Shown here one piece after another: positions 29,784 through 38,744 of a DNA stretch of 64,000 bases. The position numbers and the translations under genes were made by a program. The notes beneath the pieces were generated by a model. That model ran no database searches, was not told the DNA's origin, and was given only the letters and a program-made list of their open reading frames with translations. The stretch lies in NCBI GenBank assembly GCA_024235615.1, contig JACKMB010000006.1, positions 226,221 through 290,220 on the forward strand. The letters are read 5' to 3'. Positions within the stretch are counted from its first letter, which is position 1. Each line of letters opens with the position of its first letter. This DNA comes from Thauera sp. GTDB taxonomy: Bacteria > Pseudomonadota > Gammaproteobacteria > Burkholderiales > Rhodocyclaceae.

Positions 29784-31274
29784 ATGAACTACTCCGACCT
29801 CCGCGATTTCCTCACCCAGCTCGAAGCCCGTGGCGAGCTCCGCCGCATCAAGACCCCAGTCGACACCTACCTCGAGATGACCGAGATCGCCGACCGCGTG
29901 CTGCGCGCCGGCGGGCCGGCCTTGCTGTTCGAGAGACCAGTGACCAAGGGCGTGCCGCAGGCGATCCCGGTGCTCGCCAACCTCTTCGGCACGCCGCAGC
30001 GGGTGGCGATGGGGATGGGGGAGGACGTCACCGACGGCAACTGGAGCGCGCCGCTGCGGGAGGTCGGCAAGCTGCTTGCCTACCTCAAGGAGCCCGAGCC
30101 GCCCAAGGGCTTGAAGGACGCCTGGGACAAGCTGCCGGTGTTGAAGCAGGTGCTCAACATGGCGCCCAGGGAGGTGCGCTCCGCGCCCTGCCAGCAGGTG
30201 GTGTGGTCGGGCGACGAGGTCGATCTGGCAAAGCTGCCGATCCAGCACTGCTGGCCGGGCGACGCCGCGCCGCTGATCACCTGGGGCCTGGTGGTGACGC
30301 GCGGGCCGCACAAGAAGCGCCAGAACCTGGGCATCTACCGCCAGCAGGTGATCGGGCGCAACCGCGTGATCATGCGCTGGCTGGCGCATCGCGGCGGCGC
30401 GATCGACTTCCTCGAGCACCAGCGCGCGCATCCGGGCGAGCCCTTCCCGGTTTCGGTGGTGCTGGGCTGCGACCCGGCGACCATCCTCGGGGCGGTGACG
30501 CCGGTGCCGGATTCGCTCTCGGAATACCAGTTCGCCGGCCTGCTGCGCGGGGCCAAGACCGAGCTGGTGAAGTGCCTCGGCAGCGACCTGCAGGTGCCGG
30601 CCTCGGCCGAGATCGTGCTCGAAGGTGCGATCCATCCGAACGACATGGCGCCGGAAGGCCCCTACGGCGACCACACCGGCTACTACAACGAGGTCTCCGA
30701 CTTTCCGGTGTTCACGATCGAGCGCATCACCATGCGCCGCGACCCGATCTACCACAGCACCTACACCGGCAAGCCGCCCGACGAGCCGGCCATGCTGGGG
30801 GTGGCGCTCAACGAGGTCTTCGTGCCGCTGCTGCAGAAGCAGTTCACCGAGATCGTCGACTTCTACCTGCCGCCGGAGGGCTGTTCGTATCGCCTGGCGG
30901 TGGTCAGCATCCGCAAGCAGTACCCCGGCCACGCCAAGCGGGTGATGTTCGGCATCTGGAGCTTCCTGCGCCAGTTCATGTACACCAAGTTCATCATCGT
31001 GGTGGACGAGGACGTGAACATCCGCGACTGGAAGGAGGTGATCTGGGCGCTCACCACGCGCATGGACGCCACCCGCGACACCACGCTGGTCGACAACACG
31101 CCGATCGACTACCTCGACTTCGCCAGCCCGGTCGCCGGCCTGGGCAGCAAGATGGGGCTGGACGCGACCAACAAGTGGCCGGGCGAGACCAGCCGAGAGT
31201 GGGGCACGCCGATCGTCATGGATGCGGCGGTGAAGGCGAAGGTCGATGCGATGTGGGGCGAGCTGGGGCTGTAG
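29784..31274 (+). CDS. ubiD: 4-hydroxy-3-polyprenylbenzoate decarboxylase
   Basis: The 496-residue protein closely follows E. coli UbiD from the N-terminus ([41 protein letters not shown]). It holds the family's prenylated-FMN/metal region ([15 protein letters not shown], with the conserved glutamate). It decarboxylates the polyprenyl-4-hydroxybenzoate made by UbiA; the cofactor enzyme UbiX is not in the window. Related anaerobic aryl carboxylases exist in this group of bacteria, but length, start and neighbours ubiA/ubiC favour the ubiquinone enzyme. A single gene; the promoter is discussed separately. Confidence 0.93.
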   Translation: MNYSDLRDFLTQLEARGELRRIKTPVDTYLEMTEIADRVLRAGGPALLFERPVTKGVPQAIPVLANLFGTPQRVAMGMGEDVTDGNWSAPLREVGKLLAYLKEPEPPKGLKDAWDKLPVLKQVLNMAPREVRSAPCQQVVWSGDEVDLAKLPIQHCWPGDAAPLITWGLVVTRGPHKKRQNLGIYRQQVIGRNRVIMRWLAHRGGAIDFLEHQRAHPGEPFPVSVVLGCDPATILGAVTPVPDSLSEYQFAGLLRGAKTELVKCLGSDLQVPASAEIVLEGAIHPNDMAPEGPYGDHTGYYNEVSDFPVFTIERITMRRDPIYHSTYTGKPPDEPAMLGVALNEVFVPLLQKQFTEIVDFYLPPEGCSYRLAVVSIRKQYPGHAKRVMFGIWSFLRQFMYTKFIIVVDEDVNIRDWKEVIWALTTRMDATRDTTLVDNTPIDYLDFASPVAGLGSKMGLDATNKWPGETSREWGTPIVMDAAVKAKVDAMWGELGL

Positions 31275-31395
31275 GGCGGGCGCGCGTTACGTTTTGTTGT
31301 TGCACTGCAGCCGAACGCCCGGCATGGTCCCGGGTCGAAGCCTTTGTCATGCGCTGCGGATGTTCCCGGCGCGGGCTCCCGCTTGAGGAAAATCG

Positions 31396-31809
31396 ATGAG
31401 CAATCCCTATCCCGCGCCGATCGGGGCCGGCCAGCCCTCCGAGAACATGGTCACCGTCACCCACCTGGTGTATGCGCTGCACGCCTTCGCGGTGTTCTCG
31501 GCGGTGGTGGGCTCGGCGACGATCATCTTCAGCTTCGTCGCCAGCCTGCCCTCCATCGCCGCGGTGATCCTGAACTACTGGAACCAGAATGCGGTGCGCG
31601 GCACCTGGCTGGAGAGCCACTTCCGCTGGCAGATCCGCACCTTCTGGTTCGCGGTGCTGTGGATCGCGGTATCGGCGCTGATGGTGGTGACCATCATTGG
31701 CGTGCCCTTCGCGCTCGCGCTGCTGCTCATTGCCGGGCTGTGGATCCTGTACCGCATTGTGCGCGGGTGGTGGAACCTGATGCAGCGGCAGACGATGCCG
31801 ATGGCGTGA
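31396..31809 (+). CDS. small DUF4870-like membrane protein
   Basis: The 137-residue protein has three to four hydrophobic helices (about 20-50, 75-105, 105-125) and a layout like the DUF4870 family, including NYWNQNAVRGTWLESHFRWQ between the helices. Its function is unknown. ATG 31396 has GAGGAAA upstream. The stop codon begins a TGAGGCN heptad repeat and a REP cluster follows. Confidence 0.65.
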   Translation: MSNPYPAPIGAGQPSENMVTVTHLVYALHAFAVFSAVVGSATIIFSFVASLPSIAAVILNYWNQNAVRGTWLESHFRWQIRTFWFAVLWIAVSALMVVTIIGVPFALALLLIAGLWILYRIVRGWWNLMQRQTMPMA

Positions 31810-31829
31810 GGCTTGAGGCTTGAGGCTTC
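31807..31829 (+). repeat. TGAGGCT heptanucleotide repeat starting at a stop codon
   Basis: Three perfect TGAGGCT units run from the stop codon of the membrane-protein gene, giving a TGA in each reading frame. Confidence 0.85.
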
Positions 31830-31866
31830 GCTCGCGTGTTGCGGAGATGCTTCCCGGGCGGCCGTA

Positions 31867-32037
31867 TTCGCGCCTGCCGGCGCTCCTACAAGGGGGCCGG
31901 CTGCGCGGTTTTCTGTAGGAGCGCCGGTGGTTCGCGGCGCCCGCGTCGATCTCTTCGCGGCCCTGTTCGCGCCTGCCGGCGCTCCTACATCAACCGGCGC
32001 GCGTCCGACCCGCTGTAGGAGCGCCGGCAGGCGCGAA
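31867..32037. repeat. cluster of four REP-like palindromes
   Basis: Copies lie at 31867-31890 (reverse), from 31914 (forward, degenerate), 31966-31989 (reverse) and 32014-32037 (forward), making two inverted pairs between the membrane-protein gene and the convergent dacB. They share the GCGCC-TGCC-GGCGC core flanked by GTAGGAG. Confidence 0.85.
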
Positions 32038-32062
32038 AGCGGGGCTTCGTTACCCCCGGCCT

Positions 32063-33502
32063 TCATTCTCCGCCGCTCCACAGCCACTCCAGCAAGGCGT
32101 CCTGGGCCGCGGCGCTGGCGGCGGCGTCGGGGTGGTTCACCATCATCACCACCACATGGCGCTGGCCTTTGCGGTCGAGCAGGTAGCCCGCCATCGCGCG
32201 TACGCCGTTGAGCGTGCCGGTCTTGATGTGGGCCTGGCCGCGTGCCGGGCTGTCGCCAAGGCGGCGGCGGGCGGTGCCGTCCAGCCCCGCCACCGGCAGG
32301 GCGGCGATGAACTCCGGCATCCACGGCCGCTGCCAGACGGCCAGCAACAGCGCACCCAGGCTGTCGGCGCGGATGCGCTCGTTGCGCGACAGCCCCGAGC
32401 CGTTCTCGATCACCAGCCCGTCGGTGTCGATGCCGGCGGCGGCCAGTGTCGCAGCGGCCGCGCGGGCGCCCGCCGCCACCATGTCCTCGGTGGCGTCCTC
32501 GCGCAGGCTCACGCGGCCCAGCGTGGCCAGCAGCTGGCGCGCAATCACGTTGCTCGACCATTTGTTCATGTCGCGCACCACGTCGGCGAGCGGGTCGGAG
32601 TCGTCCCCGAACAGCTCCTCCGCACTCGCCGCCAGCCGGCCTTCGCGTACGGTCCCGCCCAGTCGGCCGCCCACTTCGCTCCACAGCGCGGCGACGAGCG
32701 CGCTGCCGAACTCGGCCGGCGGCAGCGGCGCGGCGCTCCAGGTGCGCGGGCCGCAGGCCGCGGGCAGGCTGCCGCTCAGCACCAGGCGACGCCCGGGCTC
32801 GAGTGTGGCCTGCAGGTCGCGGTACCAGGTGCCGCAGGGCGCATCCGAGGTGAGGATGCGGTTGTCGATGACGAGGCCGGCGAGTGGCGGCTCGGCGGCC
32901 AGGGTGACCGGCGCGTTGGCCACCTTCCCCGGGTGCAGGCCGAGCAGCAGGGTGTTGTAGTGCAGCAGCAGACCGTGCGGCCCGCTGTTGTATGGGCGCA
33001 GGCCGCGGCCGTCGAAGGCGTCGGGGTCGTGTGGAGGCAGGCGCAGTGCCGAGGCGTCTAGCACGATGTCGCCGGCGATGCGCTCGACGCCGAGCGCGCG
33101 CAGCCGGCGCAGCATCTTCCACAGGCGATCGTAGCCGAGCACGGGATCTGCCCCGCCGACGAGGTAGAGGTTTCCTTCCAGCACGCCCGCGCGGAGCGGG
33201 CCGTCGCCGGCGATGCGGGTCGTCCAGGTGTGGGCGGGGCCCAGGCGCTCGAGTGCGGCGAAGGCGGTGACGAGCTTCATCACCGAGGCCGGGTTCATTG
33301 CCGCGCCGGCGTTGATCGCGAGAGTGGGGGCGGGACGGTCCACCGGACGCGCCCAGACCGCGATCGCCTCCACGGGAATTTGCGCGCTGTCCAGGGCGAG
33401 GCGCACTCCGGGCGGCAGCGCATTGCCGTCGGCATGGCCGGGCCCGACCAGCAGCAGGCTGGTGACGAAGATCACGCAGAGGGAAAGATTCTTCATGAGC
33501 AT
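32063..33502 (-). CDS. dacB: D-alanyl-D-alanine carboxypeptidase/endopeptidase (PBP4 type)
   Basis: The protein of about 479 residues has a signal peptide (KNLSLCVIFVTSLLLVG...GHA) and the three serine-peptidase motifs: SxxK as SVMK (in NPASVMKLVTAF), SxN as SSN (in NKWSSNVIA) and KTG in HIKTGTLNGV. It belongs to family S13/PBP4 and trims or cleaves peptidoglycan cross-links in the periplasm. Start ATG 33502 (or 33496) is taken from the signal peptide; the open frame extends 35 codons further upstream but lacks a signal-like start. Divergent from a small unknown gene. Confidence 0.92.
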   Translation of the reverse strand: MLMKNLSLCVIFVTSLLLVGPGHADGNALPPGVRLALDSAQIPVEAIAVWARPVDRPAPTLAINAGAAMNPASVMKLVTAFAALERLGPAHTWTTRIAGDGPLRAGVLEGNLYLVGGADPVLGYDRLWKMLRRLRALGVERIAGDIVLDASALRLPPHDPDAFDGRGLRPYNSGPHGLLLHYNTLLLGLHPGKVANAPVTLAAEPPLAGLVIDNRILTSDAPCGTWYRDLQATLEPGRRLVLSGSLPAACGPRTWSAAPLPPAEFGSALVAALWSEVGGRLGGTVREGRLAASAEELFGDDSDPLADVVRDMNKWSSNVIARQLLATLGRVSLREDATEDMVAAGARAAAATLAAAGIDTDGLVIENGSGLSRNERIRADSLGALLLAVWQRPWMPEFIAALPVAGLDGTARRRLGDSPARGQAHIKTGTLNGVRAMAGYLLDRKGQRHVVVMMVNHPDAAASAAAQDALLEWLWSGGE

Positions 33503-33639
33503 GTCAGGGATCCTGATCGAGCCTGGACCGGCGAGGCGGTAAAATGCTTGCCTGGCCTGCGTGCTTGCGCGGCGGATTTTATACGGAGCGGCAAATCCCG
33601 TTTGCATGAGTGGTCGTGCGGCGGGCTTGCACGGGAAAG

Positions 33640-33990
33640 ATGAGCGGATTCGGACATTACGCGCGCACTGCGGACGAGCTGGAGCGCGAGATCCTCAAGC
33701 GCGGGATCGCGATCGGGATCGACTGGGACGATCCGTCGCGCATGCGCGACCTTGCCCGTCGCGCGTTGAGCTGCACGCCTGCCTGCATGATGAAGCTGCT
33801 GCGCAGCCCCGTGCGCCAGGACAAGCTGACCGGTGAGCTGTTCGCGCTCTCCGAGCTGATGCTGCAGAACATGCGCGAGAGTGCCGAGATCGGCTTCGAG
33901 ACCCATGGCGGTCCGGCGTGGAAGGCCTTCGGGCGCGCGCTCAACGAGGAGTTCGACGCTGGCGTGCGACCGCCCGAGGCCGGCGCCTGA
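33640..33990 (+). CDS. conserved hypothetical protein of about 116 residues
   Basis: A small soluble protein, mainly helical by composition (MSGFGHYARTADELEREIL..., then RALSCTPACMMKLLRSPVR and ELFALSELMLQNMRESAE). I do not recognise a family. Two cysteines lie close together (SCTPAC). Start ATG 33640 is preferred over GTG 33610 upstream. A TAAAAT -10-like box at 33540-33545 may drive it. It stands alone between divergent dacB and convergent lysA, so context gives no function. Confidence 0.6.
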   Translation: MSGFGHYARTADELEREILKRGIAIGIDWDDPSRMRDLARRALSCTPACMMKLLRSPVRQDKLTGELFALSELMLQNMRESAEIGFETHGGPAWKAFGRALNEEFDAGVRPPEAGA

Positions 33991-34072
33991 GGCCGGCTCA
34001 TTCGCCGCGAGCGCAAGCGGATCGGGCACGGGTGCTGCGCCCGGCGAGCCGGATCGCCCCGCGCCCGTTGTC

Positions 34073-35344
34073 TTACGCCGGTACGCGCTCGCGCGCGAAC
34101 AGCTCTTCCACCGTCTCGCGTTCGCGCACCACATGCGCGCTGGCGCCATCGACCAGGATCTCTGCGGCGCGCGGTCGGGTGTTGTAGTTCGAGGCCATCG
34201 TCATGCCGTAGGCGCCAGCCGACAGGATCGCGAGCAGGTCGCCCTCGGTCACTGCCAGGTCGCGCTCGCGCGCGAGGAAGTCGCCGCTCTCGCAGATCGG
34301 CCCGACGACGTCGTAGGTGGTGGGGGCGAGCGTGCGCGGGGCGACCTCGACCACATCGTGCCAGGCGTCGTAGAGCGCCGGACGGGCGAGGTCGTTCATG
34401 GCGGCATCGACGATCGCGAAGTTCTTGGTCTCGCCCGGCTTGAGGTACTCGATGCGGGTCAGCAGCAGGCCGGCGTTACCGACCAGGGAGCGGCCGGGCT
34501 CGAAGCAGAGCTCCTCCTCGCGGCCGGCGAAGACCTCCAGCAGCGGCGCGAGGTAGTCCGCGACCGGCGGCGGGGTCTCGTCGCGATAGCGGATGCCCAG
34601 CCCGCCGCCCAGGTCGATGTGTTCCAGCGCGATGCCGTCGGCGGCGAGGCGCTCGACCAGGTCGCGCACCTTGTACGCGGCTTCGGCGATCGGCGCGCGG
34701 TCGAGCAACTGCGAGCCGATGTGGCAGGCGACGCCGGTGATGCGCAGGTTGCGCAGCGCCGCGGCGCGGCGGTAAATCGCAGGGGCCTCGGCGAAGGCGA
34801 CACCGAACTTGTTGCCCTTGAGGCCGGTGGAGATGTAGGGGTGGGTCTTGGGGTCGACGTCCGGATTCACCCGCAGCGACACCGGCGCACTCACGCCGAG
34901 TTCGCCCGCAACCGCGTCGAGGTGCTCGAGCTCCGCCGCAGACTCGACGTTGAAGCAGCGGATGCCCGCCTGCAGCGCCTGGCGCATCTCGGCGCGCGTC
35001 TTGCCGACGCCCGAGAACACGACCTTGTCGGCACGCCCGCCGGCGGCCAGCACGCGCGCGAGCTCGCCGCCCGAGACGATGTCGAAGCCCGCGCCCAGGC
35101 GCGCGAACACCGACAGGATGCCGAGGTTGGAGTTGGCCTTGACCGCGTAGCACACCAGCGCCGGGCGTCCGGCGAGCGCATCCTTCCAGGCCGTGAAGGC
35201 GGCTTCGAGCGCGGCGCGCGAGTATACATAGGTGGGCGTGCCGAAGCGCGCGGCGATCTCGGCGAGCGGCAAGTCCTCGAGCCAGAGCGCGCCGTCGCGC
35301 GCGGACAGGGTGGGGGCGGGCCAGCGGGCGGCGGGGGCGTTCAT
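34073..35344 (-). CDS. lysA: diaminopimelate decarboxylase
   Basis: The 423-residue fold-type III PLP enzyme has the cofactor lysine in CYAVKANSN (about residue 66), the HIDLGGGLGI glycine loop and the C-terminal GPICESGDFLAR motif with the active-site cysteine. It converts meso-diaminopimelate to lysine. Its start codon overlaps the lptM stop (ATGA), so translation is coupled, the usual lptM-lysA arrangement. Confidence 0.95.
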   Translation of the reverse strand: MNAPAARWPAPTLSARDGALWLEDLPLAEIAARFGTPTYVYSRAALEAAFTAWKDALAGRPALVCYAVKANSNLGILSVFARLGAGFDIVSGGELARVLAAGGRADKVVFSGVGKTRAEMRQALQAGIRCFNVESAAELEHLDAVAGELGVSAPVSLRVNPDVDPKTHPYISTGLKGNKFGVAFAEAPAIYRRAAALRNLRITGVACHIGSQLLDRAPIAEAAYKVRDLVERLAADGIALEHIDLGGGLGIRYRDETPPPVADYLAPLLEVFAGREEELCFEPGRSLVGNAGLLLTRIEYLKPGETKNFAIVDAAMNDLARPALYDAWHDVVEVAPRTLAPTTYDVVGPICESGDFLARERDLAVTEGDLLAILSAGAYGMTMASNYNTRPRAAEILVDGASAHVVRERETVEELFARERVPA

Positions 35345-35514
35345 TCGAGGGGCGATTCCTTGATCAGATCCTTCGGCACGACGGGTTTGCTATGATCGGC
35401 GCCCGCCGGGGGCGACGTGGTGGTGCCGGGTGCCGGCAGGTAGAGCGGGCCCTTGATGCCGCAGGCGGACAGCAGCGCGCTGGCAAGGGCGATCGCGGGG
35501 AGTCGGGCTCGCAT
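35341..35514 (-). CDS. lptM: LptM-type small lipoprotein (YifL family)
   Basis: A short lipoprotein with signal peptide MRARLPAIALASALLSAC and the family signature CGIKGPLYLP directly after the lipobox cysteine. LptM stabilises the LptDE LPS translocon in the outer membrane of E. coli. The start is uncertain: a 12-bp tandem repeat places in-frame ATGs at 35550, 35541, 35529 and 35514; the last is used because it gives a normal signal peptide. It is upstream of and coupled to lysA, divergent from cyaY. Confidence 0.8.
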   Translation of the reverse strand: MRARLPAIALASALLSACGIKGPLYLPAPGTTTSPPAGADHSKPVVPKDLIKESPLE

Positions 35515-35552
35515 CGTGGCTCGCTTCATGGCTCGCTTCATGGCTCGCATCG
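35505..35552. repeat. 12-bp tandem repeat spanning the lptM start
   Basis: Four imperfect units of TGGCTCGCTTCA lie in tandem. On the coding strand of lptM they provide several in-frame ATG codons and encode repeated Met-Lys-Arg-Ala. Confidence 0.8.
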
Positions 35553-35595
35553 CCGTTCTTCGCAAAAAACCGGAATGCTAACAGAAGGAATCAGC

Positions 35596-35922
35596 ATGGA
35601 AGAGTCTGCGTTCAATGCGCTCGCCGAGGCCGAGCTGGCGCGCATCGAGACCGCCCTGGAGGACTGTGGCGCGGAGCTCGACGTCGAGCCCAAGCCGGGC
35701 GGCATCCTCGAGCTCGAGTTCGACAACGGCAGCAAGATGATCATCAACCGCCATACGGCGGCGCGCGAGATCTGGGTGGCGGCGAAGTCGGGCGGCTTCC
35801 ACTTCCGTCCGCAGGACGGAGTCTGGGTCAACACCCGCGATGGACGCGAGCTGTGGGCGATGCTCGCCGCGCTGGTGGGCGAGCAGTCGGGCGAGGCGGT
35901 GAGGCTGGTGCGGCGCGATTGA
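35596..35922 (+). CDS. cyaY: frataxin-like iron donor CyaY
   Basis: The 108-residue protein matches CyaY in length and motifs: an acidic N-terminal helix, ILELEFDNGSKMIINRH, REIWVAAKSGGFHF and the W-containing strands. It supplies or regulates iron for Fe-S cluster assembly on IscS/IscU. AGAAGGA precedes ATG 35596. It is divergent from lptM-lysA, the order conserved in many Proteobacteria. Confidence 0.92.
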   Translation: MEESAFNALAEAELARIETALEDCGAELDVEPKPGGILELEFDNGSKMIINRHTAAREIWVAAKSGGFHFRPQDGVWVNTRDGRELWAMLAALVGEQSGEAVRLVRRD

Positions 35923-35946
35923 GGGTGGCGGGTCTTGCCGTCCGCT

Positions 35947-36126
35947 TTCGCGCCTGCCGGCGCTCCTACAAAACCACCGCGCGTCCAGCCTCCTGTAGGA
36001 GCTGCGGCAGCTGCGCACACGGCGACTTCACAATCGACGCGTGCGCGGAATCCCATCGCCGCCTCCGCGCCTGCCGGCGCTCCTACAAGGCGCTGGCGCT
36101 TTTGTAGGAGCGGCGGAAGCCGCGAA
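35947..36126. repeat. cluster of four REP-like palindromes
   Basis: Reverse copies at 35947-35970 and about 36066-36089, and forward copies from about 35994 (variant GAGCTGCGGCAGCTGCG) and 36103-36126 (GCGGCGGAAGCCGC), sit between the convergent ends of cyaY and ponA. Confidence 0.8.
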
Positions 36127-36133
36127 GCTTTCT

Positions 36134-38557
36134 TTACGGCCGGATCGGCGTGGGGCGGCGCTCCTCGACCGGGGCGGGGGCTTGCGCGCGCGCGGGGCCG
36201 GGCGGCGGCAGGATGAGCGGGGCGGGGCCGGGCGGGATCGCCTCGGCCTCGGCCTCCATCGCCGGCGCGCTGTCGCCGGCGAACATCTCGCGCAGCCAGT
36301 CCGGAACCGGCGGCGGCGTGGGCGGGGCGTACTCGGCGTACTGCCAGTCCTGCTGGGTGCCGAGGCCGTTCTGAACCTGGCGCAGGCCGTCGGGACGCGG
36401 CAGCTCCACCTGCGGCGTGCCTTCGAGCGCGGACGCCATGTAGTTGATCCAGATCGGTAGCGCCGCGGCGCCGCCGGTCTCGCCCTTGCCGAGGTTGCGC
36501 GGCTGGCTGTGGCCGACCCAGCTCACCGCGACGAGGTCGGGGTGGTAGCCGCAGAACCAGGCGTCGACGTAATCGTTGGTGGTGCCCGTCTTGCCGGCGA
36601 GATCCTCGCGCTTGAGGCTGCGCGCGCGCGTGGCGGTGCCGCGCTGCACCACGTCGCGCATCATCGAATCCATCAGCCAGGCGTTGCGCGCGTCGATCAC
36701 CCGCGGTGCGCTCTGGCCGGCGACCGGCGGGTCGGTGCGCGCGATCAGGCGACCGCTGCCGTCGTACATCTCCTTGATGACGAAGGGCTCGACGCGGTAG
36801 CCACCGTTGGCGAACACCGCATAGCCGGCCGCCATCTGCCACGGCGTGGCGGCGCCCGCGCCGAGCGCCATGGTGAGGTAGGGCGGGTTCTGCGCGGGGT
36901 CGAAGCCGAAGCGGGCGAGATAGTCGCGCGCGTACTCGGGGGTGATCTTCTCCAGCAGGCGGATCGACACCATGTTCTTCGAGCGCGCCAGGCCGTCGCG
37001 CAGCGTCATCGGGCCGGAGTAGCGCCCGTCGTAGTTCTTGGGCTCCCAGGCCTTGCTGCCGGTGACGCCGGCCGGGTAGTAGAGCGGGTTGTCCTCGAGC
37101 ACGCTGCCCGGGCCGAACTCGCGGTCGAGGGCGGCGGAGAAAATGAAGGGCTTGAAGCTTGACCCGGGCTGGCGTACCGCCTGGGTCACGTGGTTGAACT
37201 TGTTGCGGTTGAAGTCGAAGCCGCCGATCAGCGCGCGCACCGCACCGCTGCGCGAGTCGATCGCCAGCAGCGCCGCCTGCACCTCGGGCAGCTGCGTCAG
37301 CTCCCAGGCGTCCTTGCCCGTGTTGCGTACGCGCACGATCGCACCGCGGCGCACGCGCCGCGCCTGCGGCGCCTTCTCCGACAGCATCGGTGCGACGAAG
37401 GACAGGCCCTTGCCGGTGATGCGGATCTCCTGGCCGCGCCGATAGACGAGCACCTCCTTCGGGCCGGCCTTGAGCACCAGCGCGGTAAGGAGGTCGTCGT
37501 GGTCGCTGAATTCGCCGAGCGCCTCGTCGAGTCGTTCGCCCGCGACCTGGCCGGAGGGCAGGTCGACGAAGGCCTCCGGGCCGCGGTAGCCGTGGCGGCG
37601 GTCGTAGTCGAGCACGCCGCGGCGCAGCGCCGCATAGGCCGCTTCCTGATCCTTGCGCGTCACCGTGGTGACGATGCGCAGGCCGAGCTCGTAGGCCTGC
37701 TCGCCGAACTGCTCCACCGCGATCTGGCGTGCCATCTCGGCGACGTAGTCGCCGGGCACGACGATGTCGGGAACGCGGCGGGCGGCGGCGATGTCGCGCT
37801 GGCTCTGCTTCGGGGTGGCGAAGGCGAGCGCCTCCTCGTACTGCTGCGGGGCGATGAAGCCGGCCTCGAGCATGCGGCGCAGCACGTACTGCTGGCGCAC
37901 CGCGGCGCGCGCCGGGTTCACGATCGGGTTGAAGGCGGAGGGTGCCTTGGGCAGGCCGGCGAGCATCGCCGCCTCGGGCAGGGTGAGCTCGTCGAGCGTC
38001 TTGCCGTAGTAGGCACGTGCTGCGGCGGCGAAGCCGTAGGCGCGCTGGCCGAGGAAGATCTGGTTGATGTAGAGCTCGAGGATCTGGTCCTTGGACAGGT
38101 TCTGCTCGATCTTGAGGGCGAGCAGGATCTCGTAGAGCTTGCGGTTGTAGGTCTTCTCGCGCGAGAGGAAGAAGTTGCGCGCGACCTGCATGGTGATCGT
38201 CGAGGCGCCCTGGCCGCGGCCGCCGGACGAAAGGTTCGCGAGCGCCGCGCGCGCCAGGCCGAACGGGTCGATGCCGCGGTGCTCGTAGAAGCGCTCGTCC
38301 TCGGCGGCGAGGATGGCGTGCTTGAGGTGGGAGGGAACCTCGGCGATGCGAACCACGTCACGGCGCTCCTCGCCGAACTCGCCGATGAGGTGGCCATCGG
38401 CCGTATATACTCGGAGCGGAACGCGCGGACGGTAGTCGGTGAGCGTGTCGAGCGCAGGCAGCTTGGGCCAGGCGAAGAAGGCCATCGCCGCGAGCGTGGC
38501 GATGCCGAGAATGGCCAGCGCGAACAGCGCTGCGATCGGATACAGGACCCAGCGCAT
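36134..38557 (-). CDS. ponA: penicillin-binding protein 1A, bifunctional
   Basis: The 807-residue class A PBP has one N-terminal membrane anchor, a glycosyltransferase family 51 domain (ILAAEDERFYEHRGID near 64, GQGASTITMQVARN), an OB-like insert, and the transpeptidase domain with SxxK in PGSSFKPF (about 467), SxN as SKN, and KTG in KTGTTNDYVDAWF (about 654). It polymerises and cross-links peptidoglycan. ATG 38557 is chosen; a TTG two codons earlier is possible. A -10-like TATAAT on this strand lies at 38595-38590. Divergent from pilM, the common mrcA/pilM neighbourhood. Confidence 0.94.
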   Translation of the reverse strand: MRWVLYPIAALFALAILGIATLAAMAFFAWPKLPALDTLTDYRPRVPLRVYTADGHLIGEFGEERRDVVRIAEVPSHLKHAILAAEDERFYEHRGIDPFGLARAALANLSSGGRGQGASTITMQVARNFFLSREKTYNRKLYEILLALKIEQNLSKDQILELYINQIFLGQRAYGFAAAARAYYGKTLDELTLPEAAMLAGLPKAPSAFNPIVNPARAAVRQQYVLRRMLEAGFIAPQQYEEALAFATPKQSQRDIAAARRVPDIVVPGDYVAEMARQIAVEQFGEQAYELGLRIVTTVTRKDQEAAYAALRRGVLDYDRRHGYRGPEAFVDLPSGQVAGERLDEALGEFSDHDDLLTALVLKAGPKEVLVYRRGQEIRITGKGLSFVAPMLSEKAPQARRVRRGAIVRVRNTGKDAWELTQLPEVQAALLAIDSRSGAVRALIGGFDFNRNKFNHVTQAVRQPGSSFKPFIFSAALDREFGPGSVLEDNPLYYPAGVTGSKAWEPKNYDGRYSGPMTLRDGLARSKNMVSIRLLEKITPEYARDYLARFGFDPAQNPPYLTMALGAGAATPWQMAAGYAVFANGGYRVEPFVIKEMYDGSGRLIARTDPPVAGQSAPRVIDARNAWLMDSMMRDVVQRGTATRARSLKREDLAGKTGTTNDYVDAWFCGYHPDLVAVSWVGHSQPRNLGKGETGGAAALPIWINYMASALEGTPQVELPRPDGLRQVQNGLGTQQDWQYAEYAPPTPPPVPDWLREMFAGDSAPAMEAEAEAIPPGPAPLILPPPGPARAQAPAPVEERRPTPIRP

Positions 38558-38659
38558 GGGCAATCCAGGATGGTTTCGAGCGGAGCGGCATTATACGGGA
38601 TGCGCCCGCCCGGCTCTCGTGCCCGACCGTAAGTGCATGTCAACCGTGACGGGGTTTGC

Positions 38660-38711
38660 TTTACACCCCAATGGCTTGTTGCTAGCATGCTAGAGCCCTG
38701 TTGAAAAACAG
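38660..38711 (+). promoter_or_regulatory. pilM: pilM promoter with palindrome over the -10 box
   Basis: A -35 TTTACA (38660-38665) and a -10 TAGCAT (38683-38688) are separated by 17 bp. The -10 lies inside a perfect 12-bp palindrome CTAGCATGCTAG (38682-38693). Downstream is a small hairpin CTGTT-GAAA-AACAG (38698-38711) near the predicted mRNA start. Confidence 0.5.
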
Positions 38712-38744
38712 CGCGTAACATAAAGAAATTCAAGGGTTTTCTTT

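Noticed and set aside
29784-31274. UbiD relative acting as an aryl-phosphate carboxylase in anaerobic aromatic degradation
   Set aside because: The N-terminus and full length follow the ubiquinone UbiD type, and no phenylphosphate synthase or other aromatic genes are adjacent.
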